Below, piece after piece: positions 16,805 through 26,675 of a stretch of 64,000 nt of DNA. The notes under the pieces were generated by a model, which did no database searches, was not told the DNA's origin, and was given only the letters and a program-made list of their open reading frames with translations. The translations under genes were made by a program, and so were the position numbers. The stretch comes from Oscillospiraceae bacterium. Lineage in GTDB: Bacteria; Bacillota; Clostridia; Oscillospirales; Oscillospiraceae. Location: assembly GCA_017428565.1 (NCBI GenBank), contig JAFRQP010000014.1, positions 1-64,000 on the forward strand, in the 5' to 3' direction. Position 1 is the first letter of the stretch. Each line of letters starts with the position of its first letter.

Positions 16805-17908
16805 ATGAAAATTGGCGTTCTCACGCATTATAACGTATACAACATGGGCGCGCAGCTGCAGCTGTCCGCCATGGTACGCTATCTGGAAGACCTGGGTCAT
16901 CAGGCGATCGTGCTGACCTATGAAAAGAATTTTGACTTTTTGAAAGGCGAAAAGGAGAAGAACAGCGCTTCTCTGAAGGCCGTCCCCTACTATTTGAAGC
17001 ATTATCTGGTAGAAAAAGGTCCTGGGCTGACTCTGTTCAATGTGCGGAAAGTCCGCGCCCTGCAGGCCGGGATGAAGCGATATACCTATGCGCTCTTCGA
17101 CGACCACGACTGCGATGCGATCGTGATCGGCAGCGACGAGGTCTTCAGTATCGACGTGGGCTGCAACCGCATGATGTACGGCCACGGGATCGAACGCTGG
17201 CCCAAAATTGCCTACGCCCCCGCCTTTGGCCGCACGACGATCGAACTGCTGAAAGAATATCACTGCTATGATCTGGTGCGGGAGGGTCTGCAGAAGATGG
17301 AATTCCTCTCCTCCCGGGACGTGCATACCCAGGAGATGATCCGTGAACTCACCGGGCGGGAAGCCCCCCTGGTCTGCGACCCCGTGCTGCTGTATGACGG
17401 ACACGGCTTCCGCGGCACACATTCTGCCATCAAGGAAGATTACCTGCTGGTTTACGCCTACGACAGTCATATGACGGACCCTGCAGAGATCGCGGCTTTG
17501 AAAGCTTACGCGAAAATGCACGGGCTGAAAACGGTGTCTCTGGGCACCTACCACGGTTGGTGCGACGAAAACGTGGTCTGCGACGCGGAGTCCTGGTATG
17601 CCCTCTTCGGCGGCGCCAGATGCGTCGTGACGGACACCTTCCACGGCAGCGTGGTCGCCATGAAAAATCACTGCAACGTCGCGGTGTTCATCCGAGAGAA
17701 CATCAATGCGTTCAAGCTGCGCTCTCTGCTGGAAGAGACCGGCATGGCAGATCGCAGACTGGAATCTATCACGGTGCCAGAACTGGAGCGGGTGCTGTCC
17801 AGCCCGATCGACTATGCACAGACGGACGCCCGCATCGCCGCCATGGCGGAGCGCAGCGGCGCCTATCTGCGCGGCGCGCTGGAGAAGTTTCAGGCCGAAC
17901 GCCTATGA
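16805..17908 (+). CDS. Polysaccharide pyruvyl transferase family protein
   Basis: A 367-residue enzyme of the PS_pyruv_trans family, which transfers pyruvate from phosphoenolpyruvate to a sugar as a ketal and gives the polymer negative charge. The start MKIGVLTHYNVYNMGAQLQ and the C-terminal signature VVTDTFHGSVVAMKNH are typical. One base separates it from the upstream GT4, and it overlaps the next gene by 4 bases. The neighbouring F420-hydrogenase-beta-like gene is a common companion of this family in surface polysaccharide loci. Confidence 0.85.
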   Translation: MKIGVLTHYNVYNMGAQLQLSAMVRYLEDLGHQAIVLTYEKNFDFLKGEKEKNSASLKAVPYYLKHYLVEKGPGLTLFNVRKVRALQAGMKRYTYALFDDHDCDAIVIGSDEVFSIDVGCNRMMYGHGIERWPKIAYAPAFGRTTIELLKEYHCYDLVREGLQKMEFLSSRDVHTQEMIRELTGREAPLVCDPVLLYDGHGFRGTHSAIKEDYLLVYAYDSHMTDPAEIAALKAYAKMHGLKTVSLGTYHGWCDENVVCDAESWYALFGGARCVVTDTFHGSVVAMKNHCNVAVFIRENINAFKLRSLLEETGMADRRLESITVPELERVLSSPIDYAQTDARIAAMAERSGAYLRGALEKFQAERL

Positions 17909-19107
17909 ACCACATCGGAGAACAAACGAATACCGCCTGCTCCGGCTGCGGGGCCTGCGCGGCGCTTTGCCCGAAAGCCGCAATTGAGCTTTCGTTGGAT
18001 GAGGCCGGCTTTTTCAAGGCCGTCGTCCGGGAAGACCGCTGCGTTTCCTGCGGGCTCTGCCGCTCGGTTTGCCCGCGTTTCTCCCCCGTCGAGGGGGGCA
18101 AGGATCTGCGCGAGTCCCCGCTCTATGCTCTGCAGAGCGAAAGCGACGCAGTCGTGCGGCAGTGCTCCTCTGGCGGCATCGCCCATGAGCTGGCGGCAGA
18201 CTGCCTGCGCCAGGGCTGGAGCGTTTGTGGCGTAGTCTACAACACGGAAACCGACCGGGTGGAGCACCGCCTGATCTCAGCTCTGGAGGAACTTCCGGCT
18301 CTGGACGGTTCCAAATATCTGCAGAGCGACGCTACCGCGCTGCGGCAGGCTTTGGCGATGGCAAAAGGCGGAGAGCATGTCGCCGTCTTCGGCACCCCCT
18401 GCCAGATCGCCGGTCTCGCCCGGGCGGCGCAGAAGCTGGGCGTGCGGGACAAGCTGCTGCTGGCAGAGATCTTCTGCCACGGCGTGCCCAGCTATTTGCT
18501 CTGGGAGCGCCAGTGTGAACGGATGAAGCAAAAGCTGCACACGGAGCGTTTTGACCGGGTGCTGTTCCGATACAAGAAAAACGACTGGCACAGCTACTGC
18601 CTCCGGGCCGACGCGGGAGACTGCAGCTTTTTCGGCGCACGGGAGACCGAGCTTTTTTGGCAGGTATTCTTTGAAAACGTCCTGCTGGGCGACGCCTGCA
18701 TGGACTGCGAGATGCGCAAGACCGAATCTCTGGCGGATCTGCGTCTCGGCGACTACTGGGGCCGCCGGTACCAGCAGAACAGCGACGGGGTGTCCGCCGT
18801 GTTTGCGCTCACGGAACGCGGCGAGGAAGCGCTCCGACGCCTGAAGCTGCGCCGTCTGGAGCCCGGCACGCCGGAGGAGATGCTCCAGGCTCAAAACATG
18901 GACGGCTACCACGACCGGGAGCTGCACGACGGGGCCATGGAGGTTCTGCGCCGTGAGCGGGACATCAGCGCCGCCGTGAAGTATTATCGCGCCCGAGAAA
19001 GCGGAAAGCAGACGCTCAAGCGCGCGCTGCTCAGGACCAGCGCGATCCTGCCGGACGAGCTACGCGCCAAACTGAGAAAAGCCAACAGCAGCAGAAAGCT
19101 GAAATAG
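17905..19107 (+). CDS. Coenzyme F420 hydrogenase/dehydrogenase beta-subunit-like iron-sulfur protein
   Basis: A 400-residue protein with two [4Fe-4S] motifs at the N-terminus (CSGCGACAALCP and CVSCGLCRSVCP) and the FrhB-type C-terminal domain with CSSGGIAHELA and DYWGRRYQQNSDGVSAVFAL. In polysaccharide loci these proteins are usually found beside pyruvyl transferases, and their redox reaction is not defined. ATG 17905 overlaps the preceding stop (ATGA). It most likely acts on a sugar or sugar-linked substituent, which is inference from position. Confidence 0.8.
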   Translation: MNHIGEQTNTACSGCGACAALCPKAAIELSLDEAGFFKAVVREDRCVSCGLCRSVCPRFSPVEGGKDLRESPLYALQSESDAVVRQCSSGGIAHELAADCLRQGWSVCGVVYNTETDRVEHRLISALEELPALDGSKYLQSDATALRQALAMAKGGEHVAVFGTPCQIAGLARAAQKLGVRDKLLLAEIFCHGVPSYLLWERQCERMKQKLHTERFDRVLFRYKKNDWHSYCLRADAGDCSFFGARETELFWQVFFENVLLGDACMDCEMRKTESLADLRLGDYWGRRYQQNSDGVSAVFALTERGEEALRRLKLRRLEPGTPEEMLQAQNMDGYHDRELHDGAMEVLRRERDISAAVKYYRARESGKQTLKRALLRTSAILPDELRAKLRKANSSRKLK

Positions 19108-19126
19108 CAGGAAGGGAGCGCTCCAC

Positions 19127-20029
19127 ATGCCGGCATTGACGATCATTACTCCGACGTATAATCGTGCGGATTGTCTCAAGGCATGCTGGGACTCTCTGAA
19201 AGTGCAGACCGATAAGGATTTCCAGTGGCTGGTCGTGGACGACGGGAGCACAGACGCCACGCCTGAAGCGATTGAGCGAATCCGTGCAGATCAGGTCGAC
19301 ATTCAGGTTGACTATCTGCAGAAAGAGAACGGTGGCAAGCACACAGCGCTGAACGCGGCGCACCCTCTCATTCAGGGAAAATATGTCGTTGTTCTTGACA
19401 GCGACGACCGTTTTGTCCCGGAAGCGGTCTCTTTGATCCTGCGGGCGTGGGAACGCTATGAAGGGGATACACAGGTCGGCAGGATCATCTTTCTGAAAGG
19501 ACATACTGTCAACGAGCCCATTTGCTATGTAAAAAATGAAAACATCCCGCTGGATACCCTTCGCGAGCCGCGGATCGGCGTCACGGGAAGAGACTGCTGC
19601 GACACCTTCCGCGCAGAGCTGTTTCGTAGGCATCCCTTCCCTGTTTTTGAGGGTGAACGCTTTATCGGAGAGGGCTCCGCTTTCTTCGGGATGGAACTGG
19701 AATCGAAAGGCGTCTATATCAACAAAGTGATCTATCTTTGTGACTACCGGGAAGACGGTCTGACGAAAGCCGGGCGCAAGATGCGCCTGCAGAATCCGTT
19801 GGGTGGCATGTACAACTCCAAAACCTACATGCACCCCAGAATCCCGCTCAAGCGCCGGCTCGAAAAAGGGGTTTTGTACAACTGCTACAGGAAATTCGCA
19901 GGCGTTCCCTTCGGAAAAGCGCTCCACGACAACCCGTACAAGGCGCTGACCCTGGCGACCTGCCTTCCGGGCAGTGCGCTGTATCATTACTGGAACCGCA
20001 AGTTCTTCAAAGGAGATAGAAAGGCATGA
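19127..20029 (+). CDS. Glycosyltransferase family 2
   Basis: A 300-residue inverting GT-A enzyme. The nucleotide-sugar-binding start is ITPTYNRADCLKACWDSL, with VVDDGSTDATPE and the metal-binding VVLDSDDRFVPEA near residues 85-100. The ribosome binding site GAAGGGAG precedes ATG 19127. It overlaps the next GT2 by 4 bases. Confidence 0.88.
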   Translation: MPALTIITPTYNRADCLKACWDSLKVQTDKDFQWLVVDDGSTDATPEAIERIRADQVDIQVDYLQKENGGKHTALNAAHPLIQGKYVVVLDSDDRFVPEAVSLILRAWERYEGDTQVGRIIFLKGHTVNEPICYVKNENIPLDTLREPRIGVTGRDCCDTFRAELFRRHPFPVFEGERFIGEGSAFFGMELESKGVYINKVIYLCDYREDGLTKAGRKMRLQNPLGGMYNSKTYMHPRIPLKRRLEKGVLYNCYRKFAGVPFGKALHDNPYKALTLATCLPGSALYHYWNRKFFKGDRKA

Positions 20030-21021
20030 GCCAAAACCCGCTTTTCAGCATCATCATCCCGATCTACAACACCGAAAAAGAACTGCCGCGCTGCGTGGAC
20101 AGCGTTCTCGCGCAAACCTTTGAGGATTTCGAGCTTGTTCTGGTGGACGACGGCTCCAAGGACGGCAGCGGCGCCATCTGCGACGCCTACGCGGCACGAG
20201 ATGCGCGGGTGAAGGTGTTTCATAAAAAGAACGGGGGCAGCTCCAGCGCCCGCAATCTGGGGATTGAGAAGGCAACGGGCGACTATCTTCTGTTTTTGGA
20301 CAGCGACGACTATTGGTCGGGAGCAGAAGCGCTTTCGGATCTGGCAGATCAGATTAATACTGCCAAGAACGAAACAGATGTGATTTGTTTTGGTACCATA
20401 CTTTGTCGAGTTGACGGCAGCGTGATTAAAACCAGAAAACCAGATCCTCTTGATCTTTCATACACGGATAAATTCAAAGTGTTGCAACATTTGATCTACA
20501 CCAATCAATATTTTAGCGCTGCATATGTTAAGGCTGTCCGTCGCGGTTTTGTTCTCCAGCATAACTTGTTCTTTCGAAATGACTTGACAAGCGGCGAAGA
20601 TATTGAATGGTCTGCAAATGTCATGGTTTTCTGTAAGAGTATCAACGTATACTCAAACGCTTTTTATATCAGGGTCCGAGGCCGAGAGGGTGCGATTACT
20701 TCTTCTATCGGCGAGAAAAATGTTCTGGATGTACTGAGTGCCATTGAAACCGGCATCGCGCTTGTTGAAAAGCAGTCTGAAATACCCGCGCTAAAAGACT
20801 TGTATTTAGAATATTGGGCATATCAATATGCCATGCTTCTCGGGCTAGCAAACGAATTGCATCGTTTCAGCAGTTACCCATCAATCTACCGCAGAATAAA
20901 GGATCTGAAATGGCTGTTGAAATACGATCATGAAAAGAAGGTTCGAGCGGTACATCTCTGTGTTGCAGCAATTGGTCTTCGCGCTGCGATGAACGTGATG
21001 CGAATCTACTACAGGATGTGA
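20026..21021 (+). CDS. Glycosyltransferase family 2, mosaic composition
   Basis: A 331-residue GT2 with FSIIIPIYNTEKELPRCVDS, LVDDGSKDGSG and LFLDSDDYWSG in the first 100 residues. The first third has the GC-rich codon use of its neighbours, but from about base 20340 composition changes sharply to AT-rich, and this continues into the next gene. The catalytic half may belong to the local lineage while the acceptor-specificity half was replaced by recombination. The reading frame is intact. Confidence 0.86.
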   Translation: MSQNPLFSIIIPIYNTEKELPRCVDSVLAQTFEDFELVLVDDGSKDGSGAICDAYAARDARVKVFHKKNGGSSSARNLGIEKATGDYLLFLDSDDYWSGAEALSDLADQINTAKNETDVICFGTILCRVDGSVIKTRKPDPLDLSYTDKFKVLQHLIYTNQYFSAAYVKAVRRGFVLQHNLFFRNDLTSGEDIEWSANVMVFCKSINVYSNAFYIRVRGREGAITSSIGEKNVLDVLSAIETGIALVEKQSEIPALKDLYLEYWAYQYAMLLGLANELHRFSSYPSIYRRIKDLKWLLKYDHEKKVRAVHLCVAAIGLRAAMNVMRIYYRM

Positions 21022-21040
21022 ATTATCAAGGAGACAGCAA

Positions 21041-21604
21041 ATGACAGGTCCAAGCACTCTCAAAGAACTCAAAAGGTTTATACGTCGGGATATGAAATGG
21101 ACCGGTGGACATCCGTATCGGGCGTTTTTTTCAAGATACCTATTTGAGCCCGGATTTCGCTTTACTGTATGGTTACGTATAACCAGGTTTTTCCATTTGA
21201 AAGGGAAATTATTCTTCCTCATGTTTTTGGTGTCACGCTTGAGATATAAACACCTGGGGTATAAATTCAGCTTTGACATTTCCTATCGGGCGCAAATCGG
21301 TCCGGGACTCACGATTGCGCACTATGGATATATCATTGTGACCAGCAACACAAAGCTGGGAGCTGATTGTTCCTTGAAACCCGGAGTCGTCTTCGGGAAA
21401 AAGCTGACCGAACATACAGATGGCGCCGTTATCGGAGATAATGTTGAATTTGGCGTGGGCGCCAAGATCGTCGGCGACGTCAAGATCGGCAGCAATGTGA
21501 TTGTCGGCGCGAATGCGGTGATCGTGAAGGATGTGCCCGCTAACTGTGTTGTGGCAGGCATTCCCGCAAAAGTGATCCGGTATTTTGACTCCAAAGAAGC
21601 TTAA
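21041..21604 (+). CDS. Hexapeptide-repeat acetyltransferase, serine acetyltransferase-like
   Basis: A 187-residue left-handed beta-helix transferase that would acetylate a sugar (serine is possible but unlikely here). Repeats run through IGPGLTIAHYGYIIVTSNTK, GDNVEFGVGAKIVGDVKIGS and VIVKDVPANCVVAGIPAKVI. The N-terminal segment RAFFSRYLFEPGFRFTVWLR is typical of polysaccharide-locus relatives of CysE. The first two thirds are AT-rich and the last third GC-rich, marking the right edge of the mosaic segment. AAGGAG precedes ATG 21041. Confidence 0.82.
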   Translation: MTGPSTLKELKRFIRRDMKWTGGHPYRAFFSRYLFEPGFRFTVWLRITRFFHLKGKLFFLMFLVSRLRYKHLGYKFSFDISYRAQIGPGLTIAHYGYIIVTSNTKLGADCSLKPGVVFGKKLTEHTDGAVIGDNVEFGVGAKIVGDVKIGSNVIVGANAVIVKDVPANCVVAGIPAKVIRYFDSKEA

Positions 21605-21651
21605 GGCGCAGCTCGTTTCTGCGTCAGCAGTCGTCATGTAAAAGGGCTGAA

Positions 21652-22743
21652 ATGAAGAAAGTATTGATTATCTCCGGGAAGCTGTATGTGGGCGGGGCGG
21701 AGCGCGTCGCGCGCGACATCGGCGTTTTCGCTGACCGCGAAAAGTTTGAGATTCACTATCTGGTCTTTGGGCAAGACATCGGCTCCTATGAAGCCGACGT
21801 GGAAGCCGCAGGCTGCCGTGTGATTCATCTGGACAGCCCGTCTATGGGTTACCGTCGTTATTATCGCGCCTTGCTGCGCTTGATCCGTACGGAACGCTAC
21901 GACGTGATCCATGCCCACACCATGTTCAGTTCCGGCTGGGCCATGCTGGCGGGCAAGCTCTGCGGTGTTCCGGTTCGCATCTCTCATTCCCACAGCATCC
22001 GCGGCTTCGAAAAGCGTGGCTTCCTGAAAAGCATGTATGAAAAAACCATGCGCTGCGTCATTTTGGCCTTCGCCACGGATCTCGTCGCCTGCGGACGGGA
22101 CGCCGGAGAATGGCTGTACGGAAAAGCCGCTTTTTCCAAAAGAGGAAAACTGATATATAACGGCATCGAACTTGATTCCTACGCTTTTGATGCCTCCGCG
22201 CGTGCAAAGATTCGGGAGCATCTGGACCTGGGAGACGCTTTCGTGGTCGGCCACGTCGGCCACCTAGCAACGGTAAAAAACCAGAGCTTTCTGCTGGATT
22301 TGATGTCTCCGCTTCTGCGTGTAGTGCCGCAGGCCCATCTTCTGCTTTTGGGAGACGGCACAGACCGCCCCATGCTCATGGAAAAGATTCAGACGCTTGG
22401 CCTGCAGAGGCAAGTCACCATGACCGGAAATGTTTCCGAAGTCGGCACGTATATGAGCGCCATGGACGTGTTTGCCTTTCCCTCGCTTTACGAGGGCATG
22501 CCGCTGGCACTGGTGGAAGCGCAGGCGAACGGGCTTCCCTGCTGCGTCTCCGACCGAATTCCGGAAGACGCCAAAATCACCGATTTGGTCGTCTCGCTTC
22601 CGCTGGAAGTGGAACAATGGCTTGCTCCGTTGACGCAAAGCAGACGAGACGGGACACGCCGCGCGCTCGAACAGCTGCGGGAGATGGATTTTGACGTTTC
22701 CGGAATGTTGAAAAAGATCTATTCACTCTATGAGAGGAACTAA
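21652..22743 (+). CDS. Glycosyltransferase family 4
   Basis: A 363-residue GT-B enzyme. It begins VLIISGKLYVGGAERVARDI (GGAER acceptor loop), continues with VIHAHTMFSSG, and carries the donor motif FPSLYEGMPLALVEAQANGL (E-x7-E) near residue 280. One base separates its stop from the acetyltransferase start, so the two are likely translated together. Confidence 0.88.
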   Translation: MKKVLIISGKLYVGGAERVARDIGVFADREKFEIHYLVFGQDIGSYEADVEAAGCRVIHLDSPSMGYRRYYRALLRLIRTERYDVIHAHTMFSSGWAMLAGKLCGVPVRISHSHSIRGFEKRGFLKSMYEKTMRCVILAFATDLVACGRDAGEWLYGKAAFSKRGKLIYNGIELDSYAFDASARAKIREHLDLGDAFVVGHVGHLATVKNQSFLLDLMSPLLRVVPQAHLLLLGDGTDRPMLMEKIQTLGLQRQVTMTGNVSEVGTYMSAMDVFAFPSLYEGMPLALVEAQANGLPCCVSDRIPEDAKITDLVVSLPLEVEQWLAPLTQSRRDGTRRALEQLREMDFDVSGMLKKIYSLYERN

Positions 22744-22744
22744 G

Positions 22745-23272
22745 ATGGCATTTAAGCAGACCTTCGGTAAAATTTTATACCAGCTTGTCGCCAAGCGTAT
22801 GCCCTTGTCTGATGGGCATTTCAGCTTCGGCAGCAAAAAGCTGCGCGCCTTTTGCGGCAAGCTGATTCTGCCTGTCTGCGGAAAGAATGTGAACATCGAG
22901 CGCGGAGCTCAGTTTGCCTCCGACCTGAAGATCGGAGACAACTCCGGCGTGGGCGTCAATGCGCTGATAAGCCCCTGCGTTACCATCGGGAACGATGTCA
23001 TGATGGGACCGGATTGCATGTTTTTTACGAGCAACCACGGGATGGCGGATCTCTCCGTCCCCATGTGGCGGCAGAAATCGTCTGCACCGAAGCCGATCGT
23101 GATCGGCAACGACGTCTGGATCGGCGCACGGGTGATCATCCTGGGCGGCGTCCACGTGGGCGACGGCAGCGTGATCGGTGCAGGCTCGGTCGTTACCAGG
23201 GACGTGGAGCCTTACAGCATTGTTGCCGGAAACCCCGCGAAACTGATTCGAAAAAGGACGCGGCAGGAATGA
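22745..23272 (+). CDS. Hexapeptide-repeat sugar O-acetyltransferase (maltose acetyltransferase-like)
   Basis: A 175-residue LbH acetyltransferase. Signatures are VTIGNDVMMGPDCMFFTSNH (catalytic His), VIGNDVWIGARVIILGGVHV and AGSVVTRDVEPYSIVAGNPA. ATG 22745 follows GAGGAACTAAG. It ends in a 4-base overlap with the next GT4. Expected role is acetylation of a repeat-unit sugar using acetyl-CoA. Confidence 0.85.
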   Translation: MAFKQTFGKILYQLVAKRMPLSDGHFSFGSKKLRAFCGKLILPVCGKNVNIERGAQFASDLKIGDNSGVGVNALISPCVTIGNDVMMGPDCMFFTSNHGMADLSVPMWRQKSSAPKPIVIGNDVWIGARVIILGGVHVGDGSVIGAGSVVTRDVEPYSIVAGNPAKLIRKRTRQE

Positions 23273-24450
23273 AAAGGCTTTTGTTTGTGATCCCTACCCT
23301 GCGCATGGGCGGCGCGGAACGAAGTCTCGTGTCCTTGCTGAACGCGCTGGATCCCGCCCGCGTGCAGGTGGATCTGTTGCTGTTTGAAGCAGGAGGCGTT
23401 TTGCAGAGTCAGCTGCCGGATTGGGTGAATGTTCTTGAGTCAGACCCCGTCACGCGGGGAATGATTCTGGAAATCCGCTATCATCTGAAGGAGGCGGCCA
23501 AACGCAGTCTGCCGGCTGCGGCCGCCCGCCTCTGGATGACGGTTCGCTCCAAGCTTGGCCAAAAGCTGAATCTTCCGCCGAAATTCAGTTGGGATATTGT
23601 AAAGAAACATGTTCCGAAGCTTAAGAAGCGCTACGATGCCGCCATCGGCTATCTGGAAGGATTCACCGACTTCTATGTGATCGACAAGGTGGACGCCGAC
23701 CGAAAGATCGGTTGGATCCACACGGACATTTCCAAGACCCGGCACGCAGATAAAGAAGCGGCATATTACGCGAAGTTCGATAAACTGGTCACGATCACAG
23801 AGAAGTGTCGAGATGCCATTCTGGACAGATACCCTGCATTTGAAGGGAAAACCATCGTCATTCACAATCTGGTTTCCGCGGATGAGGTTCGTCAAAAAGC
23901 AGAGGAGTCTATCGAGACAGAAAAAACGCCTGATGTGTATGAGCTTGTAACCGTCGGCCGGCTGGAATATGCCAAGGGCATCGACATCGCCGTTGAGACC
24001 GGCCGGATTCTGGCGGAGCGAGGGTTCCCGTTCCGCTGGCATGTTTACGGGGACGGTTCCCTTCGCGAAGAGATCGAGAAGAAGATCGAGGCGCTCGGTC
24101 TGGAAGAAAAGATGATCCTCCACGGGACGGTCGCAAATCCCTATCCCTTTATCAAGGCAGCAGACGTAATCGTGCAGCCCTCGCGCTGGGAAGGAAAGTC
24201 CGTGCTGCTGGATGAAGCCAAGCTCCTGGGCAAGGCGATCGTCGTTACGAATTATCCGTCCGTATCCGATCAAGTGTGCCATGGAGAAACCGGCTGGATC
24301 GTGGATGCGAAGCCGGAGGCGATCGCAGATGGGATCGAACATGTTCTACACGATACTGTTCTTCGCGCACATCTGGAAAAAAACTGCCTTGAAACGCCGG
24401 ATAAAACGGCAGCGATATTGAAAATATTCTACCGAATGATCGGGGAATAG
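23269..24450 (+). CDS. Glycosyltransferase family 4
   Basis: A 393-residue GT-B enzyme beginning LFVIPTLRMGGAERSLVSLL, with TVGRLEYAKGIDIAVE at the start of the second domain and the donor motif PSRWEGKSVLLDEAKLLGKA (E-x7-E). ATG 23269 overlaps the upstream stop (ATGA). It is more closely related in layout to 21652 than to 15682. Confidence 0.87.
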   Translation: MKRLLFVIPTLRMGGAERSLVSLLNALDPARVQVDLLLFEAGGVLQSQLPDWVNVLESDPVTRGMILEIRYHLKEAAKRSLPAAAARLWMTVRSKLGQKLNLPPKFSWDIVKKHVPKLKKRYDAAIGYLEGFTDFYVIDKVDADRKIGWIHTDISKTRHADKEAAYYAKFDKLVTITEKCRDAILDRYPAFEGKTIVIHNLVSADEVRQKAEESIETEKTPDVYELVTVGRLEYAKGIDIAVETGRILAERGFPFRWHVYGDGSLREEIEKKIEALGLEEKMILHGTVANPYPFIKAADVIVQPSRWEGKSVLLDEAKLLGKAIVVTNYPSVSDQVCHGETGWIVDAKPEAIADGIEHVLHDTVLRAHLEKNCLETPDKTAAILKIFYRMIGE

Positions 24451-24467
24451 AAATTTACGGAGAAGCT

Positions 24468-25592
24468 ATGTTCGATAGACAGCTGATTTTTCTTGCGGTC
24501 GTCATGCTGCTCACCTTGTTTTATGCATTGGGAACACGCCGGCGAAGTCAAAAGTTGAATTGCGTGGCCGCGGTTACGATTTTGATGACGCTGTTCAGCG
24601 GCCTGCGCAGCTGGTGGATGGGCGACCTGATCAAGTACTATACGCAATATTTGAATTGTACCGGTCCGAATTGGCAGGAGGTTGTTTTTGGCAAGCTTGC
24701 CAATGTTGGCATTCGTGTCTTTTTTCACTACGGAAACCTGATTGGTCTATCTTACGATGCATGTATTTTTCTCATTGCGGCTTTCTCGGCGATCACGCTT
24801 GGTGTTTTGATCTATCGCTATTCTCCTTCGCCCTATTGGAGCTACCTGATGTACATAGCCATGGGTTTCTTCATCTTTACCTTCAGTGGGCTGAAGCAGA
24901 CGATCGCCATGGGCTTTATCTGCATCGCAATGATTGGTCTTCTGGAGGGACGTTTCAAGATGTTCCTGGTCTGGACCTTGGTAGGCGCACTATTCCATGC
25001 TCCGGCTATGATTTTCCTCGGGGCATATCCTTTCGCCAGGAAAAAGCCAGATTCCACATATCTTCTGATTCTGTTTGCACTTGTTGTTATACTCTATTTC
25101 TTCCGGAACCGGATTATTGAGCAGTTGGCCGAATTGTATTACGACGACGAACAAACGCTGGAAGCTACCAGCAGGGTCGGCGGACGTTTCCTCATGATGC
25201 TGTTCATTCTGGCGCTCGGCTATTATCTTCGTCCGCTTCGAACCTATGACAAGCAATACGGATATGTGTTTAATATCATGATCGTCGCAGCGGCGCTGCA
25301 GACGTTTTCTATCTATGATAACGTCTATACACGCCTGACAGATTATTATTATCAATTTGTGGTCTTGTTTGTCCCAATGATGCTCCAGGACGGCAAGGAG
25401 CAAGCCTATCTCATGCCGGAGCATAAGCGAGAGATCAGGTATCACGCCAGGGATCTATATATTCTTCTAAGCATAGGGACTACTGTATTTGCGATTTGGT
25501 ACTACAGAAACTATGTAAATGCCACGCAGGGATTATTAAACGACTTCAAGTTCTTCTGGGAGCTCGATCCGTATTTATTATATGGGAGTTGA
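24468..25592 (+). CDS. EpsG/Wzy-like polysaccharide polymerase
   Basis: A 374-residue membrane protein with about ten helices, resembling the EpsG family (PF14897) that joins repeat units outside the membrane. Clues are the early GLRSW segment followed by an extracellular Tyr-rich stretch (IKYYTQYLNCTGPNWQEV), FFIFTFSGLKQTIAMGFI, and a large loop between middle helices. It is the only polymerase-like gene in the cluster and complements the Wzx at 33752. ATG 24468 follows ACGGAGAAGC. Confidence 0.8.
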   Translation: MFDRQLIFLAVVMLLTLFYALGTRRRSQKLNCVAAVTILMTLFSGLRSWWMGDLIKYYTQYLNCTGPNWQEVVFGKLANVGIRVFFHYGNLIGLSYDACIFLIAAFSAITLGVLIYRYSPSPYWSYLMYIAMGFFIFTFSGLKQTIAMGFICIAMIGLLEGRFKMFLVWTLVGALFHAPAMIFLGAYPFARKKPDSTYLLILFALVVILYFFRNRIIEQLAELYYDDEQTLEATSRVGGRFLMMLFILALGYYLRPLRTYDKQYGYVFNIMIVAAALQTFSIYDNVYTRLTDYYYQFVVLFVPMMLQDGKEQAYLMPEHKREIRYHARDLYILLSIGTTVFAIWYYRNYVNATQGLLNDFKFFWELDPYLLYGS

Positions 25593-26640
25593 TAACGCCG
25601 AAATGCATAAATGTAGTGTGATTATTCCTGCCTTCAATTGTGAAGATACGCTTCTGGAGACCACTGCCAGCGTTCTTGCATCTGGGCTGGATATTACCGA
25701 AGTCATCATTGTCAACGATGGCTCGACTGACCGCACACCACAGATTGCTCAGTCCTTTCAGCTTAAGTTTGGAAATATCAAGCTGATCGAACAGGAGAAC
25801 AAGGGCGTTTCCGCTGCCAGAAACAGGGGCTTGGAAGAAGCAACCGGCGATTATATATGGTTTTGCGATTCTGATGATCTTGTGGATAAAGGAAGCATGA
25901 CGCATATTTGTCAGATGATAAACGAGCGCGCGCCGGATATGCTTGTGTTCGGAATGAGCTTTGATTACTATTTCGGAAAGCGATTGTTCCGGCAGGAGAC
26001 AGCGTTTTATCGGGAAGAAACAGAGATGCACCAGGAGGAACTGGAAAAAGCTTTTTCAGAGCTATATTACAGCAATTCCCTGACCAGTTCCTGCAACAGA
26101 CTCATCCGCCGCAGTATTCTCATAGATAACGGCGTTTTCTTTGACCCCTCCCTGTTCAGCATGGAAGACTTCCATTTTGTATTATCCGTGCTTCGTCACT
26201 GCAAAAGCGTATACTTTCTCCCACAGGCTCTTTATCATTATGTAATACAAACGAAGAAATCCCGGCGCAAAAGCGGCAGAAACCACGATCGTATGGCGCG
26301 GATCCCCAACATTGCGGATTACTTGGTTTCCTATGAAGACATCTTGTCGAATCACAAAGACATTCTCATAAATCTATATTATATGATTCTCAATGAGAAA
26401 CTGAGCGCGCAAAGGCCGAAACAGATTGCCGTCACCGCGGAACAGTTTTGTGCGGGGCCATACTCCCATGAAAAAATGCTCTCGTTATGCTCTCCGCAGC
26501 AGAGAAAACTGGCGGAGCAATTGACGGCGCATAAAAACTATGAGATATACTTCCAGATTCTAAGCCGAAAAGCGAAAAAAACAGTGAAGAGATTCGTTCG
26601 GCTGATATGGGGGATCCTGTCACAAGTAAATGAATCCTAA
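25582..26640 (+). CDS. Glycosyltransferase family 2
   Basis: A 352-residue GT2 with CSVIIPAFNCEDTLLETTAS, IVNDGSTDRTPQ and WFCDSDDLVDKG (metal-binding DxD). The first ATG at 25582 overlaps the polymerase by 11 bases; the ATG at 25603 (MHKCS) starts closer to the conserved fold and may be the real start. Neither has a strong ribosome binding site. Confidence 0.86.
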   Translation: MGVDNAEMHKCSVIIPAFNCEDTLLETTASVLASGLDITEVIIVNDGSTDRTPQIAQSFQLKFGNIKLIEQENKGVSAARNRGLEEATGDYIWFCDSDDLVDKGSMTHICQMINERAPDMLVFGMSFDYYFGKRLFRQETAFYREETEMHQEELEKAFSELYYSNSLTSSCNRLIRRSILIDNGVFFDPSLFSMEDFHFVLSVLRHCKSVYFLPQALYHYVIQTKKSRRKSGRNHDRMARIPNIADYLVSYEDILSNHKDILINLYYMILNEKLSAQRPKQIAVTAEQFCAGPYSHEKMLSLCSPQQRKLAEQLTAHKNYEIYFQILSRKAKKTVKRFVRLIWGILSQVNES

Positions 26641-26675
26641 CGATTTCTCTATTTCTAATCTTGAGGAAATGGAAC

